A stretch of DNA of 64,000 nucleotides. Origin: Paenibacillus sophorae (GTDB lineage: Bacteria > Bacillota > Bacilli > Paenibacillales > Paenibacillaceae). The stretch spans positions 124,001-188,000 of the forward strand of contig NZ_CP076607.1 in assembly GCF_018966525.1 (NCBI RefSeq), written 5' to 3'. Each line of letters opens with the position of its first letter. Within the stretch, counting starts at the first letter, position 1. The position numbers were made by a program, and so were the translations under genes. The notes beneath the pieces are model-generated. The model was not told the origin of the DNA, ran no database searches, and was given only the letters and a program-made list of their open reading frames with translations. This document shows, one piece after another, positions 16,706 through 24,492 of the stretch.

Positions 16706-18058
16706 ATGAAGCATCGTTATCTGCCGATGACCGAGCAGGACCGCAGCGAAATGCTGGCGGAAATCGGGATTCAGTCCGTGGAGGAACTGTTCGCCGATAT
16801 TCCCGAAGCCGTGCGCTATAAGGGCCGGTTGCCCATGTCGGAAGCGCTGGACGAATACGCCCTGCTGCGGCATATGAAACAGCTGGCGGACAAAAACGCC
16901 GATTTCGACAGCCACACCAGCTTCCTGGGCGCGGGCCTCTACGATCACCATGTGCCCGTCGTTATTAACCATGTCATTTCCCGTTCGGAATTTTATACGG
17001 CTTACACGCCTTACCAGCCGGAGATCAGCCAGGGCGAGCTGCAGGCGATCTTCGAATTTCAATCGTACATTTGCGAGCTGACCGGCATGAAGGTCGCCAA
17101 CGCCAGCATGTACGACGGCGCGACGGCCTTGTCCGAGGCGGCGGTGCTGGCTTCGGGCGCTGCGAAGCGCAAGAAGATCGTCGTCAGCAGCGCTGTCCAT
17201 CCCGAAGCGCGGCAGGTGGTGAAGACGACCGCAGCCGGACTCGGCCTTGAAATCGCCGAGGTCGGCTCCTCGGACGGCGTCACCGATCTTGCGCTGCTGG
17301 CGCAGGCGATTGACGGCGAGACGGCGGCGGTGCTGGTGCAGTACCCGAACTTCTTCGGGTGCATCGAGAATCTGGCCGCCATCGAGCAGCTCACGCACGA
17401 CGCCAAAGCGCTGCTCGTCGTCAGCGCCAATCCCCTCGCCCTCGGCGTACTCGAAACGCCGGGCAAGCTTGGCGCCGACATTGTTGTCGGCGACGCCCAG
17501 CCGCTCGGCATCAGCGCCTCGCTCGGCGGTCCGACCTGCGGCTACTTCGCGGTCGCGGAGCATCTCATGCGCCGCATTCCCGGCCGCATCGTCGGCCAGA
17601 CGGTCGACCGCAGCGGCAAGCGCGGCTTCGTGCTGACGCTTCAAGCCCGTGAGCAGCATATCCGCCGCGAGAAGGCGACGTCGAACATCTGCTCCAATCA
17701 GGCGCTGCTGGCGCTTTGTGCTTCCGTCTATCTGTCCGTAATGGGCAAGGAAGGCTTGCGCGAGGTCGGCGGACTGAATATCCGCAAGAGCCATTACGCG
17801 GCATCCCGGCTCGGGGCTATTCCAGGCGCTAAGGTCGCCTTCTCCTCCCCGTTCTTCAATGAATTCGTGCTGAAGCTGCCGGAGGGCAGCGATCCTGGCG
17901 CGGTTAACGCCAAGCTGCTCGGTAAAGGCTTCCTCGGCGGCTATGATCTCGGCAAGGACTACCCGGAGCTTTCCGGCCATATGCTGATTGCCGTAACGGA
18001 GAAACGGAGCAAGAGTGAAATCGACGAATTTGCAAGCGTACTGGAGGGCTGTTTATGA
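16706..18058 (+). CDS. gcvPA: GcvPA, glycine dehydrogenase (decarboxylating) subunit 1
   Basis: A 450-residue N-terminal half of the split P protein, which with GcvPB decarboxylates glycine and loads the aminomethyl group on GcvH. Family stretches are HRYLPMTEQDR at the start, FLGAGLYDHHVP, FYTAYTPYQPEISQGELQAI, YDGATALSEA and SLGGPTCGYFA. The split PA/PB arrangement is usual in Firmicutes. The ATG follows AAGGAGTGA. A 4-base overlap (ATGA) couples it to gcvPB. The 210-bp gap from gcvT contains a long hairpin and a triplicated 16-mer, which may allow separate control. Confidence 0.97.
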   Translation: MKHRYLPMTEQDRSEMLAEIGIQSVEELFADIPEAVRYKGRLPMSEALDEYALLRHMKQLADKNADFDSHTSFLGAGLYDHHVPVVINHVISRSEFYTAYTPYQPEISQGELQAIFEFQSYICELTGMKVANASMYDGATALSEAAVLASGAAKRKKIVVSSAVHPEARQVVKTTAAGLGLEIAEVGSSDGVTDLALLAQAIDGETAAVLVQYPNFFGCIENLAAIEQLTHDAKALLVVSANPLALGVLETPGKLGADIVVGDAQPLGISASLGGPTCGYFAVAEHLMRRIPGRIVGQTVDRSGKRGFVLTLQAREQHIRREKATSNICSNQALLALCASVYLSVMGKEGLREVGGLNIRKSHYAASRLGAIPGAKVAFSSPFFNEFVLKLPEGSDPGAVNAKLLGKGFLGGYDLGKDYPELSGHMLIAVTEKRSKSEIDEFASVLEGCL

Positions 18059-19515
18059 AACCGGAACAAAGCCTTATCTTTGAACTGAGCCGTCCCGGAC
18101 GCGCCGCCTATTCCCTGCCGGAATGCGATGTGCCGGCGGAGGAAGGCCTGGATGCGCTGATTCCCGCCGAGCTGCTGCGGAGCGAACCGGCCGCGCTTCC
18201 GGAAGTGTCCGAGGTGGATGTTATCCGCCATTACACCGCCCTGTCCCGCCGCAACTTCGGTGTTGACAACGGCTTCTATCCGCTTGGCTCCTGTACGATG
18301 AAATATAATCCGAAGATCAACGAGGATGTCGCCCGCTTCCCGGGATTCGCGAAGATCCATCCGTACCAGCCGGAAGAGAGCATCCAGGGCGCGCTGGAGC
18401 TGATGCACACGCTGCAAAGCGACCTTGCCGCGCTGACCGGCATGGACGCCGTATCGCTTCAGCCCGCCGCCGGCGCGCATGGCGAATGGACCGGACTGAT
18501 GATGATCCGCGCGTATCATGAGAGCCGCGGCGAGGTCCGGACCAAGGTCATCGTCCCGGACTCCTCGCACGGCACGAATCCGGCCAGTGCTTCGGCTGCG
18601 GGCCTTACGACAGTGACCATTCCTTCCAATAAGCAGGGAATGGTAGACCTGGAGGCGTTGAAAAATGCGGTCGGCAGCGACACCGCGGCGCTCATGCTGA
18701 CCAACCCGAGCACGCTCGGCCTGTTCGAGACGCAGATTGTCGAAATCGCCAAGATCGTGCATGAAGCGGGCGGGCTGCTCTACTATGACGGAGCCAACTC
18801 GAACGCGATCATGGGCATCACCCGTCCCGGCGATATGGGCTTTGACGTTGTGCATCTCAATCTGCACAAGACGATGAGCACGCCGCACGGCGGCGGCGGC
18901 CCGGGCGCCGGCCCGGTCGGCGTCAAGGCGAAGCTGACTCCGTTCCTGCCCGGCCCCACCGTGGCCAAGACGGAAGACGGCAGCTTCACGCTTCAAGAAG
19001 GAAGCCCGCAGTCGATCGGCCGGGTGAAGGCTTACTACGGCAACTTCGGCATTCTTGTCCGCGCCTATACCTACATCCGCACCTACGGTCCGGACGGACT
19101 GCGCGAGGTGTCGGAGAACGCCGTGCTGAACGCCAACTATATGCTGAGCCGCCTCGCGCCGCATTTTGACGTGCCTTACCCTGGCATCTGCAAGCATGAA
19201 TTCGTCCTGTCCGGCAAGAACCTGAAAGCCTATGGCGTTCGGACGCTTGATGTCGCCAAACGCCTGCTCGACTTCGGGTATCATCCGCCGACTGTCTACT
19301 TCCCGCTCAACGTGGAGGAGTGCATCATGATCGAGCCGACCGAGACGGAAAGCAAGGAAACGCTCGACGGCTTCATCGAGACGATGATCCGCATCGTGCA
19401 GGAAGCGAAGGATACGCCTGAAATTGTTCTGAACGCGCCGCACACCACCGAAATCAGCCGTCTTGACGAGACGCAGGCAGCGCGGAAGCCCGTGCTGAAC
19501 TGCTCCTGCGGATAA
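18055..19515 (+). CDS. gcvPB: GcvPB, glycine dehydrogenase (decarboxylating) subunit 2
   Basis: The 486-residue catalytic half of the split P protein. The pyridoxal-phosphate lysine lies in NLHKTMSTPHGGGGPG (near residue 269), and other family marks are NFGVDNGFYPLGSCTMKYNP, DSSHGTNPAS and PTETESKETLD. It forms the cofactor site with GcvPA. It ends in CSCG. It is the last gene of the gcv group, followed by a terminator, and converges on the WYL regulator gene. Confidence 0.97.
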   Translation: MKPEQSLIFELSRPGRAAYSLPECDVPAEEGLDALIPAELLRSEPAALPEVSEVDVIRHYTALSRRNFGVDNGFYPLGSCTMKYNPKINEDVARFPGFAKIHPYQPEESIQGALELMHTLQSDLAALTGMDAVSLQPAAGAHGEWTGLMMIRAYHESRGEVRTKVIVPDSSHGTNPASASAAGLTTVTIPSNKQGMVDLEALKNAVGSDTAALMLTNPSTLGLFETQIVEIAKIVHEAGGLLYYDGANSNAIMGITRPGDMGFDVVHLNLHKTMSTPHGGGGPGAGPVGVKAKLTPFLPGPTVAKTEDGSFTLQEGSPQSIGRVKAYYGNFGILVRAYTYIRTYGPDGLREVSENAVLNANYMLSRLAPHFDVPYPGICKHEFVLSGKNLKAYGVRTLDVAKRLLDFGYHPPTVYFPLNVEECIMIEPTETESKETLDGFIETMIRIVQEAKDTPEIVLNAPHTTEISRLDETQAARKPVLNCSCG

Positions 19516-19548
19516 GCGGGCGGCAACGCGGCATTAGCACGATAAAGT

Positions 19549-19601
19549 CCTTCTTGAACATCTGGAGAATCATTTTTCCAGGTGCATCAAGGGGGATTTT
19601 T
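19549..19601 (+). terminator. Terminator of the gcvT-gcvPA-gcvPB group
   Basis: CCTTCTTGA / TCAAGGGGG arms with an inner CTGGA/TCCAG stem are followed by ATTTTTC, 34 bp after gcvPB. Confidence 0.75.
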
Positions 19602-19620
19602 CAGTTTGCGGGGAGGGTTG

Positions 19621-20604
19621 TTATACTTGCCTATCATACTTGGCCAGCAGCTCCTTCAGCTTCGCTCTCATGCAGTCGATCAGCTCCGGCGGTTCACGGA
19701 CCTCGGCGTCGCTCCCAAGGCCGATGAACAATCTGGCGAAGTAAGGAATTTCGCTAATCGGAATATCGCCGTCTATCCAGCCGGTGCCGTCTTCCCGAAC
19801 CTGCAGCAGTCCCCGCCGTCCCAGCTCCGCTTCGCACACCCGTACCCCCTCCTCGCTTAGTTGAACGCGGCAGCGGGTATACTGGCTTTTGTCCGAAAAA
19901 GCATCTTCCCAGTTTCCCAAATGAACGCTGCGCAGGTTCAGCGGCTTTATTCCGGGGCCCCCTTCCTCCACGCTTACGATTCGGTCGCACCGGAACAGCC
20001 GCACACCGCCGCGCAGAAAGCAATACGCCGGACAATACCATAGGCCGCTGCTGGCATAAATGCCGATCGGCTGAATGTCCCGGACCGATACGTTCTCCTG
20101 CGATTTGTATCCGATCCGCACGACCCTTTGCATCACAGACGCATCTAGCAGACAAGACAGATAGGGAGACTCAGCCTGTCTAGCCGGAATGACGAAATCC
20201 ACCCGGTTCTTCATCTGGTCGATCCTGTCCCTGACGTCCCCAGACATATAATTATAGAATTTGCTCAGCGCCGACGAAGCCTCCGTCTCAAAAGGAATAA
20301 AAGAGTAATGACGCAGGGCGTGGCAGGCGAAAAAAAGGGCGACCGTCTCCTCCTCGGTAAAAGCGATAGGCGGCAGTATCCGTTCGTTCAGCACCTGGTA
20401 CCCGCCATGTGGCCCCACTTCCGAATATAAAGGAACGCCAAGTTCTCCAAGCTCCTGCAGATCCCTTAATATCGTCCTCGCCGACACGCCGAATTCCTGC
20501 GCAAGCTCCTTGACGGTAAACTTCTTCTTGCGGTTAACGGTCAGCATCAGCTCCAGCAGCCGTTTCGATTTGGGAATGGTGTCCCGGTTTTCGCGTTTGG
20601 ACAT
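19621..20604 (-). CDS. YafY/DeoR-type HTH and WYL-domain transcriptional regulator
   Basis: A 327-residue regulator. An N-terminal winged helix (residues about 14-65, FTVKELAQEFGVSARTILRD) is followed by the WYL region, seen as DIQPIGIYASSGLWYCPAYC and FRCDRIVSV. A C-terminal WCX-like extension ends in the RAKLKELLAKYD helix. WYL domains sense nucleic-acid or small ligands, and many members respond to stress or control a divergent gene. Here the divergent neighbour is a DinB-fold protein, and a perfect 6-3-6 palindrome lies between them, which suggests autoregulation and control of the dinB-like operon. The ATG at 20604 has AAGGAGG upstream. Confidence 0.9.
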   Translation of the reverse strand: MSKRENRDTIPKSKRLLELMLTVNRKKKFTVKELAQEFGVSARTILRDLQELGELGVPLYSEVGPHGGYQVLNERILPPIAFTEEETVALFFACHALRHYSFIPFETEASSALSKFYNYMSGDVRDRIDQMKNRVDFVIPARQAESPYLSCLLDASVMQRVVRIGYKSQENVSVRDIQPIGIYASSGLWYCPAYCFLRGGVRLFRCDRIVSVEEGGPGIKPLNLRSVHLGNWEDAFSDKSQYTRCRVQLSEEGVRVCEAELGRRGLLQVREDGTGWIDGDIPISEIPYFARLFIGLGSDAEVREPPELIDCMRAKLKELLAKYDRQV

Positions 20605-20654
20605 GGGCGGCAGCCTCCTTTCTGCATTTGAGCTGGAATCTTTCTATTATTTCA

Positions 20655-20677
20655 TGACAATACTTGTCACTATTATA
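20655..20677. promoter_or_regulatory. Candidate operator between the WYL regulator and the DinB-like gene
   Basis: TGACAA-TAC-TTGTCA (20655-20669) is a perfect inverted repeat. A TATAAT on the minus strand (20672-20677) abuts it, so the palindrome covers the likely transcription start of the regulator. Binding by the regulator is inference. Confidence 0.55.
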
Positions 20678-20795
20678 GACTACAATGGAAACCGAAGCCC
20701 AGAGCGACGTATGCTGGAAAATTACACTTCCCAGATGAACCGTCTAACTACGATGCGCTGCTGGCAAAACCAATGCAATCGAAAGGTGTGAGCTT

Positions 20796-21281
20796 ATGCA
20801 AGCCTTAAGTGAAATGAAAGGTCTGCTGTTTGAAGAACTGGAGCATATCATCCGGACCTCGTCCAAGCTGATTGCTAAAATCTCCCCGGAGCACCGGGAT
20901 TACCGTCCCCGGGACAATATGCGTTCCCTGCTGGAACTGGCCCAGCATCTTGTATCCATTCCCTCGGTCGATCTACTGATCCTGCAGGAGCAAGGGCAGC
21001 CGGAAATCCGGCGGATGGAAGAAGAAATAAATCAGGACAGCGCATCGGAACAATTATCTGCATGGATGGACAAAGGCTTTAAGGATCTAAAAGCGTATAT
21101 GGAGGGACTGAGCGAGGAAGACTTCCTGCACAAATCCACCAAGCCGTTCTATCTGGAGTATGGTTCCGTGCAGGCCAAATGGCTGATTGAAATCGTCACC
21201 CATGCCCAGCACCACCGGGCGCAGCTCTTCAATTATATGAAGGAACTCGGCTATGACGTTAACATGTTCGATCTGTACTGA
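20796..21281 (+). CDS. DinB-superfamily protein
   Basis: A 161-residue four-helix-bundle protein of the DinB/YfiT type. The metal-site histidines typical of the fold are visible: His in ELAQHL (near residue 48) and the HAQHHRAQL cluster (near 136-144). Members include damage-inducible proteins of unknown role and thiol-dependent transferases; the exact reaction cannot be assigned. It is cytoplasmic and has no signal peptide. It precedes an alpha/beta hydrolase by 28 bp, probably in one operon driven from the intergenic region shared with the WYL regulator. Confidence 0.85.
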   Translation: MQALSEMKGLLFEELEHIIRTSSKLIAKISPEHRDYRPRDNMRSLLELAQHLVSIPSVDLLILQEQGQPEIRRMEEEINQDSASEQLSAWMDKGFKDLKAYMEGLSEEDFLHKSTKPFYLEYGSVQAKWLIEIVTHAQHHRAQLFNYMKELGYDVNMFDLY

Positions 21282-21309
21282 ACCGGATGCAGGCACAAGG
21301 AGGAATAAG

Positions 21310-22122
21310 ATGATGGCCGATCTTAAATGGAACCCTGTTGCAGAGGGATATTCCCGGAAGTTCTTTGAAGGTCCGGATACGACCCTGTCGTTTATCGATT
21401 TTGGAGGCGGCGGATTTCCGGTGCTTGCCCTGCACGGCCATATGAACGAAGGCTTGTTCGCACAGGATCTGGCCCGGACGCTGGCAGGTGAATACCGCGT
21501 TATCGCGCTGGACCAGCGGGGGCACGGAGAATCGGGCCGTCCTTTAAGCTACGATAACGAACGCTACGTCGACGATGCGCTGGCCCTGCTCGATCATCTT
21601 GGCATTGATGAGACCGTACTGCTTGGTCACTCTCTCGGAGGCGTCGTCGCTTACCGCCTGGCGGCGCGGCGTCCGGAGCGGGTGCGTGCGCTGATTATTG
21701 AGGATATTGGCGCGGTCGTGAACGACAACCTAAGCTTTACGGGCCGGTGGCCGCGGCGAATGCCGACGAAGGAAGCGCTGATTGCCGCTCTGGGGCGGGT
21801 CGGCCCGGCCTTCGCTTACTCGATGCGGGAGTACGGGGACGGCTGGGGACTGCCCTTTGTCCCTGAAGATATGGCAGTCTCCCAGCGCCATCTGAACGGC
21901 GATCACTGGGACGATTGGCTCGCAACCGATTGTCCCGCTCTGCTTCTGCACGGTATGCGGAGTACATGCCTGTCTTACGACCAGGCGGAGGAGATGGCCT
22001 CCAGAAGACCGAATACGAAGCTTGTTCATTTTGAAGCCGGCCATTCCATCCATTTTGATGCGCTAGACCCTTTTATTGAAGCCATTCAGGCTTTTCTTAA
22101 ATCGATCAGAACCGAACAATAG
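21310..22122 (+). CDS. Alpha/beta hydrolase
   Basis: A 270-residue alpha/beta-hydrolase-fold enzyme. Visible motifs are the oxyanion region LALHGHMNEG, ALDQRGHGESG, the nucleophile elbow GHSLGG (Ser near residue 108) and the C-terminal catalytic histidine in FEAGHSIHFD. The acid is probably the Asp in the preceding strand-loop region. It looks like a soluble esterase or epoxide-hydrolase/lactonase relative; the substrate is unknown. The start at 21310 has AAGGAGG 6 bases upstream; a longer frame from 21253 overlaps the previous gene and is rejected. Transcription ends at the riboswitch-derived terminator at 22146-22278. Confidence 0.9.
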   Translation: MMADLKWNPVAEGYSRKFFEGPDTTLSFIDFGGGGFPVLALHGHMNEGLFAQDLARTLAGEYRVIALDQRGHGESGRPLSYDNERYVDDALALLDHLGIDETVLLGHSLGGVVAYRLAARRPERVRALIIEDIGAVVNDNLSFTGRWPRRMPTKEALIAALGRVGPAFAYSMREYGDGWGLPFVPEDMAVSQRHLNGDHWDDWLATDCPALLLHGMRSTCLSYDQAEEMASRRPNTKLVHFEAGHSIHFDALDPFIEAIQAFLKSIRTEQ

Positions 22123-22145
22123 CTGCCAAAACCCGGACTTTGGGG

Positions 22146-22278
22146 CCCATGCTGAAATACCAGAAGTTTCACAGCCCGGGGCAAGGCAACTTTCAGGTGT
22201 AGGGGACAGAGCAAAAAACGATGACGGGCATATGCTGCGCACATCCGTTTTTTTGCCTGTCTCTTTTTTGCGCTCAGG
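22146..22278 (+). ncRNA. Free-standing copy of the glycine-riboswitch 3' half and terminator
   Basis: This segment aligns over its whole length with 15171-15301 in the gcvT leader: CATGCTGAAATACC, then CAACTTTCAGGTGTAGGGG, GACAGAGC, the loop block GGCATATGCTGCGCA, and a terminator ending in CTGTCTC plus TTTTTT. No aptamer 1 and no 5' half of aptamer 2 precede it. The terminator stem keeps pairing through linked changes (CGAAGGACG/CGTCTTTCG at gcvT, CAAAAAACG/CGTTTTTTTG here). It lies 24 bp past the hydrolase gene and should at least serve as its terminator. Whether it still binds anything is unknown. Confidence 0.8.
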
Positions 22279-22390
22279 CTATACCGTCGAATTTATGAAA
22301 AAAAGAATGGAAAATAGAGGATTTTGAATGAAAATGGCGAATTTTTAGCAGCAAATGCGTTGATATAGTTTTTAAATTATGGAGGGTAAA

Positions 22391-24181
22391 ATGCCGCGGA
22401 AAAACAATAGTAGAAGTACCCACAGCTCCATTACGTTCACAAGAAGTTCGCATGAAGAAATCAATCAGGAGCATATGAACACCTATACCTTTAGTCCTCT
22501 GCGGGGGGCCTCCAGAATTTCTGGTATTTACTTTATTGTCGGATGTTTATGGATTCTGCTAACCGATAGAGCGGTTTCAGCTCTCACAAATAACGCCGAA
22601 TTGATCGCCACGATAAATATGATCAAAGGATGGTTCTTTGTTTTCATGACGGCACTTCTTATTTTTGTTCTTATTCTAGGAACGCTTAAGCGAATCAGGA
22701 AGGTAGAGAAAGACTTAGAGACATCCTATAAAAAAATGATGGTTACCCATGAAGATCTGGAATCCGCGTACGAGGAAATCACAGCTACAGAAGAAGAATT
22801 GAGGCAGCAGTACGATCAGTTAATCGAGAATCAGCGCAAGCTCAGCGAGAGCGTGGAAAAGATGCAGCATCTCGCCTACCACGATTTACTGACGGATCTG
22901 CCCAATAAACTGGACTTGTACGAGAACGCGGCAAATATTCTTGCAGACTCAAACGGCGCTGCTGCTTTAATGTTTGTGGATATCGATAACTTTAAATATA
23001 TAAACGATACGATGGGTCATGGTTTCGGAGACCGTCTCATTGTTAACGCAAGTGAAAGACTGCTTTCCATCGTGGGAAAAGACGGGGTCATTTACCGAAT
23101 CGGAGGCGATGAATTCATTATTTTGCTGCATTCCTTGAAGGACAAGACGGATGCAGACATTATGGCGGCCCGCATTCTTGCCGGACTTAAGGAAGCGGTC
23201 GTCATCGACAACAGTCTCTTGCACATCAGCACCAGTATTGGAATCAGTCTTTACCCCGATCATGGCAGCGATATTATGGAACTGGTCAAACGGGCGGACA
23301 TTGCCATGTATAAAGCGAAAGAAGCGGGCAAAGGCAACTTCGTCGTGTTCAATAATCCCCTGAATGATACATTTGCCGAAAGAATGAACATTGAGAAGCA
23401 GTTATATACCGCGATGGAACAGAATGAGTTTGATCTCTTCTATCAGCCTCAAGTGGATCTGGCACTGAACAAAGTGACCGGTCTGGAAGCTCTTCTACGC
23501 TGGAACAGCCCTGAACTGGGAAATGTCTCTCCATTCAAATTTATCAAAGTGGCTGAGGATTCGCATTTGATCATTCCTTTGGGAAGCTGGGTATTACGCA
23601 GAGCCTGCGCGTTCCTGAAGAATCTTCACGAGCAGGGATTCGGACATTTGACAATGTCCGTCAATATTTCGATGCTGCAGCTATTGCAAACCGATTTTAA
23701 TGAGCTGGTGCTCGGTACGCTGCAATCCTCCGGTCTTAAGCCCGATTATCTGGAACTGGAAATAACCGAGTCCATATTGATCGAATCCTACGAGCATGTC
23801 AGCACCAAATTGAACGAACTGAGAGAAAAGAACATCAAAATTGCGCTGGACGATTTCGGGACAGGTTATTCTTCTTTAAGCTACCTGACCCATCTGCCGA
23901 TCTCCACTTTAAAAATTGACAAGTCCTTTATTGACTCCATTCCGGCGGAAACAAATCATGCGATACTGCTCGAACAAATTTTGATGATCGGCAAAAGGAT
24001 GAACATGTGCGTAATTGCGGAGGGAGTGGAGAGAGCGGACCAGCTGACCTATTTGCAGGAGCAGGGCTGCGACAAAATCCAGGGTTATCTGTACAGCAGG
24101 CCGCTCGCTGCAAAGGACATGGAACAATTGTTGACCGGCTGGGAAAGTTCCGGAACTCCTATCACCTGCATTGAACCTTAA
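22391..24181 (+). CDS. Membrane-bound GGDEF-EAL protein (c-di-GMP synthesis/degradation)
   Basis: About 596 residues. Two transmembrane helices (near 36-55 and 80-100) bracket a short outside loop, followed by a coiled coil (about 105-165). The GGDEF domain has an intact active-site motif RIGGDEFII, and the EAL domain has GLEALLRW, ITES, DDFGTGYSSLSYL, KIDKSFI and AEGVE. Both catalytic signatures are complete, so the protein may be a diguanylate cyclase, a phosphodiesterase, or both. The small extracellular loop suggests sensing within the membrane or by partners. The start at 22391 is chosen because GGAGG lies 5 bases upstream; an ATG at 22379 has no site. c-di-GMP often links to motility, and motility genes occur elsewhere in the window. 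Confidence 0.93.
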   Translation: MPRKNNSRSTHSSITFTRSSHEEINQEHMNTYTFSPLRGASRISGIYFIVGCLWILLTDRAVSALTNNAELIATINMIKGWFFVFMTALLIFVLILGTLKRIRKVEKDLETSYKKMMVTHEDLESAYEEITATEEELRQQYDQLIENQRKLSESVEKMQHLAYHDLLTDLPNKLDLYENAANILADSNGAAALMFVDIDNFKYINDTMGHGFGDRLIVNASERLLSIVGKDGVIYRIGGDEFIILLHSLKDKTDADIMAARILAGLKEAVVIDNSLLHISTSIGISLYPDHGSDIMELVKRADIAMYKAKEAGKGNFVVFNNPLNDTFAERMNIEKQLYTAMEQNEFDLFYQPQVDLALNKVTGLEALLRWNSPELGNVSPFKFIKVAEDSHLIIPLGSWVLRRACAFLKNLHEQGFGHLTMSVNISMLQLLQTDFNELVLGTLQSSGLKPDYLELEITESILIESYEHVSTKLNELREKNIKIALDDFGTGYSSLSYLTHLPISTLKIDKSFIDSIPAETNHAILLEQILMIGKRMNMCVIAEGVERADQLTYLQEQGCDKIQGYLYSRPLAAKDMEQLLTGWESSGTPITCIEP

Positions 24182-24357
24182 CAGTTTGCGGCCGAATTTT
24201 CTTGTCCGAATCGATGAAACATGCTGATGCCGCCGGGTATTCAGTGCGTTGCTGCCTCGCATCCCCAAACAGTATAAGTCCGAGCTTCGGCACGCTGTCC
24301 GTTTCGGGAAAGCTCCCCCCGCTCACATCCTCATACAGGTAAGGGTATTTTCCGCAC
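24182..24357. other. Intergenic gap without recognised feature
   Basis: This gap separates the GGDEF-EAL gene from the convergent RND gene terminator. Short reading frames on both strands lack ribosome binding sites. No clear terminator for the GGDEF-EAL gene was found. Confidence 0.5.
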
Positions 24358-24405
24358 AAAAAATGAAGCGATGGTTCCCGGGTAAAGTACCGGGGAATCA
24401 TCGCT
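24358..24405 (-). terminator. Terminator of the RND transporter gene
   Basis: AGCGATG(A)TTCCCCGGTA / TACCCGGGAACCATCGCT forms a long stem on the minus strand, followed by TCATTTTTT. Confidence 0.85.
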
Positions 24406-24492
24406 CCACAAGTGATTTCTTTCTTAACTATCCTGCATTCAGCGCGGCAACCGCCCGCCCATGCCCTTGCTTATTTGAGGCTAAGCAGCGAA

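Noticed and set aside
16679..17980. Long minus-strand frame opposite gcvPA (also 17959-19443 opposite gcvPB and 15140-16297 opposite gcvT)
   Set aside because: These are antisense shadows of high-GC-third-position genes; the products look like nothing known and lack start signals.
24162..24401. Possible gene remnant on the minus strand (text like KLGLILFGDARQQ)
   Set aside because: It vaguely recalls C-terminal parts of AlbA_2/AAA_4-type proteins, but it is too short, overlaps a terminator and has no ribosome binding site.
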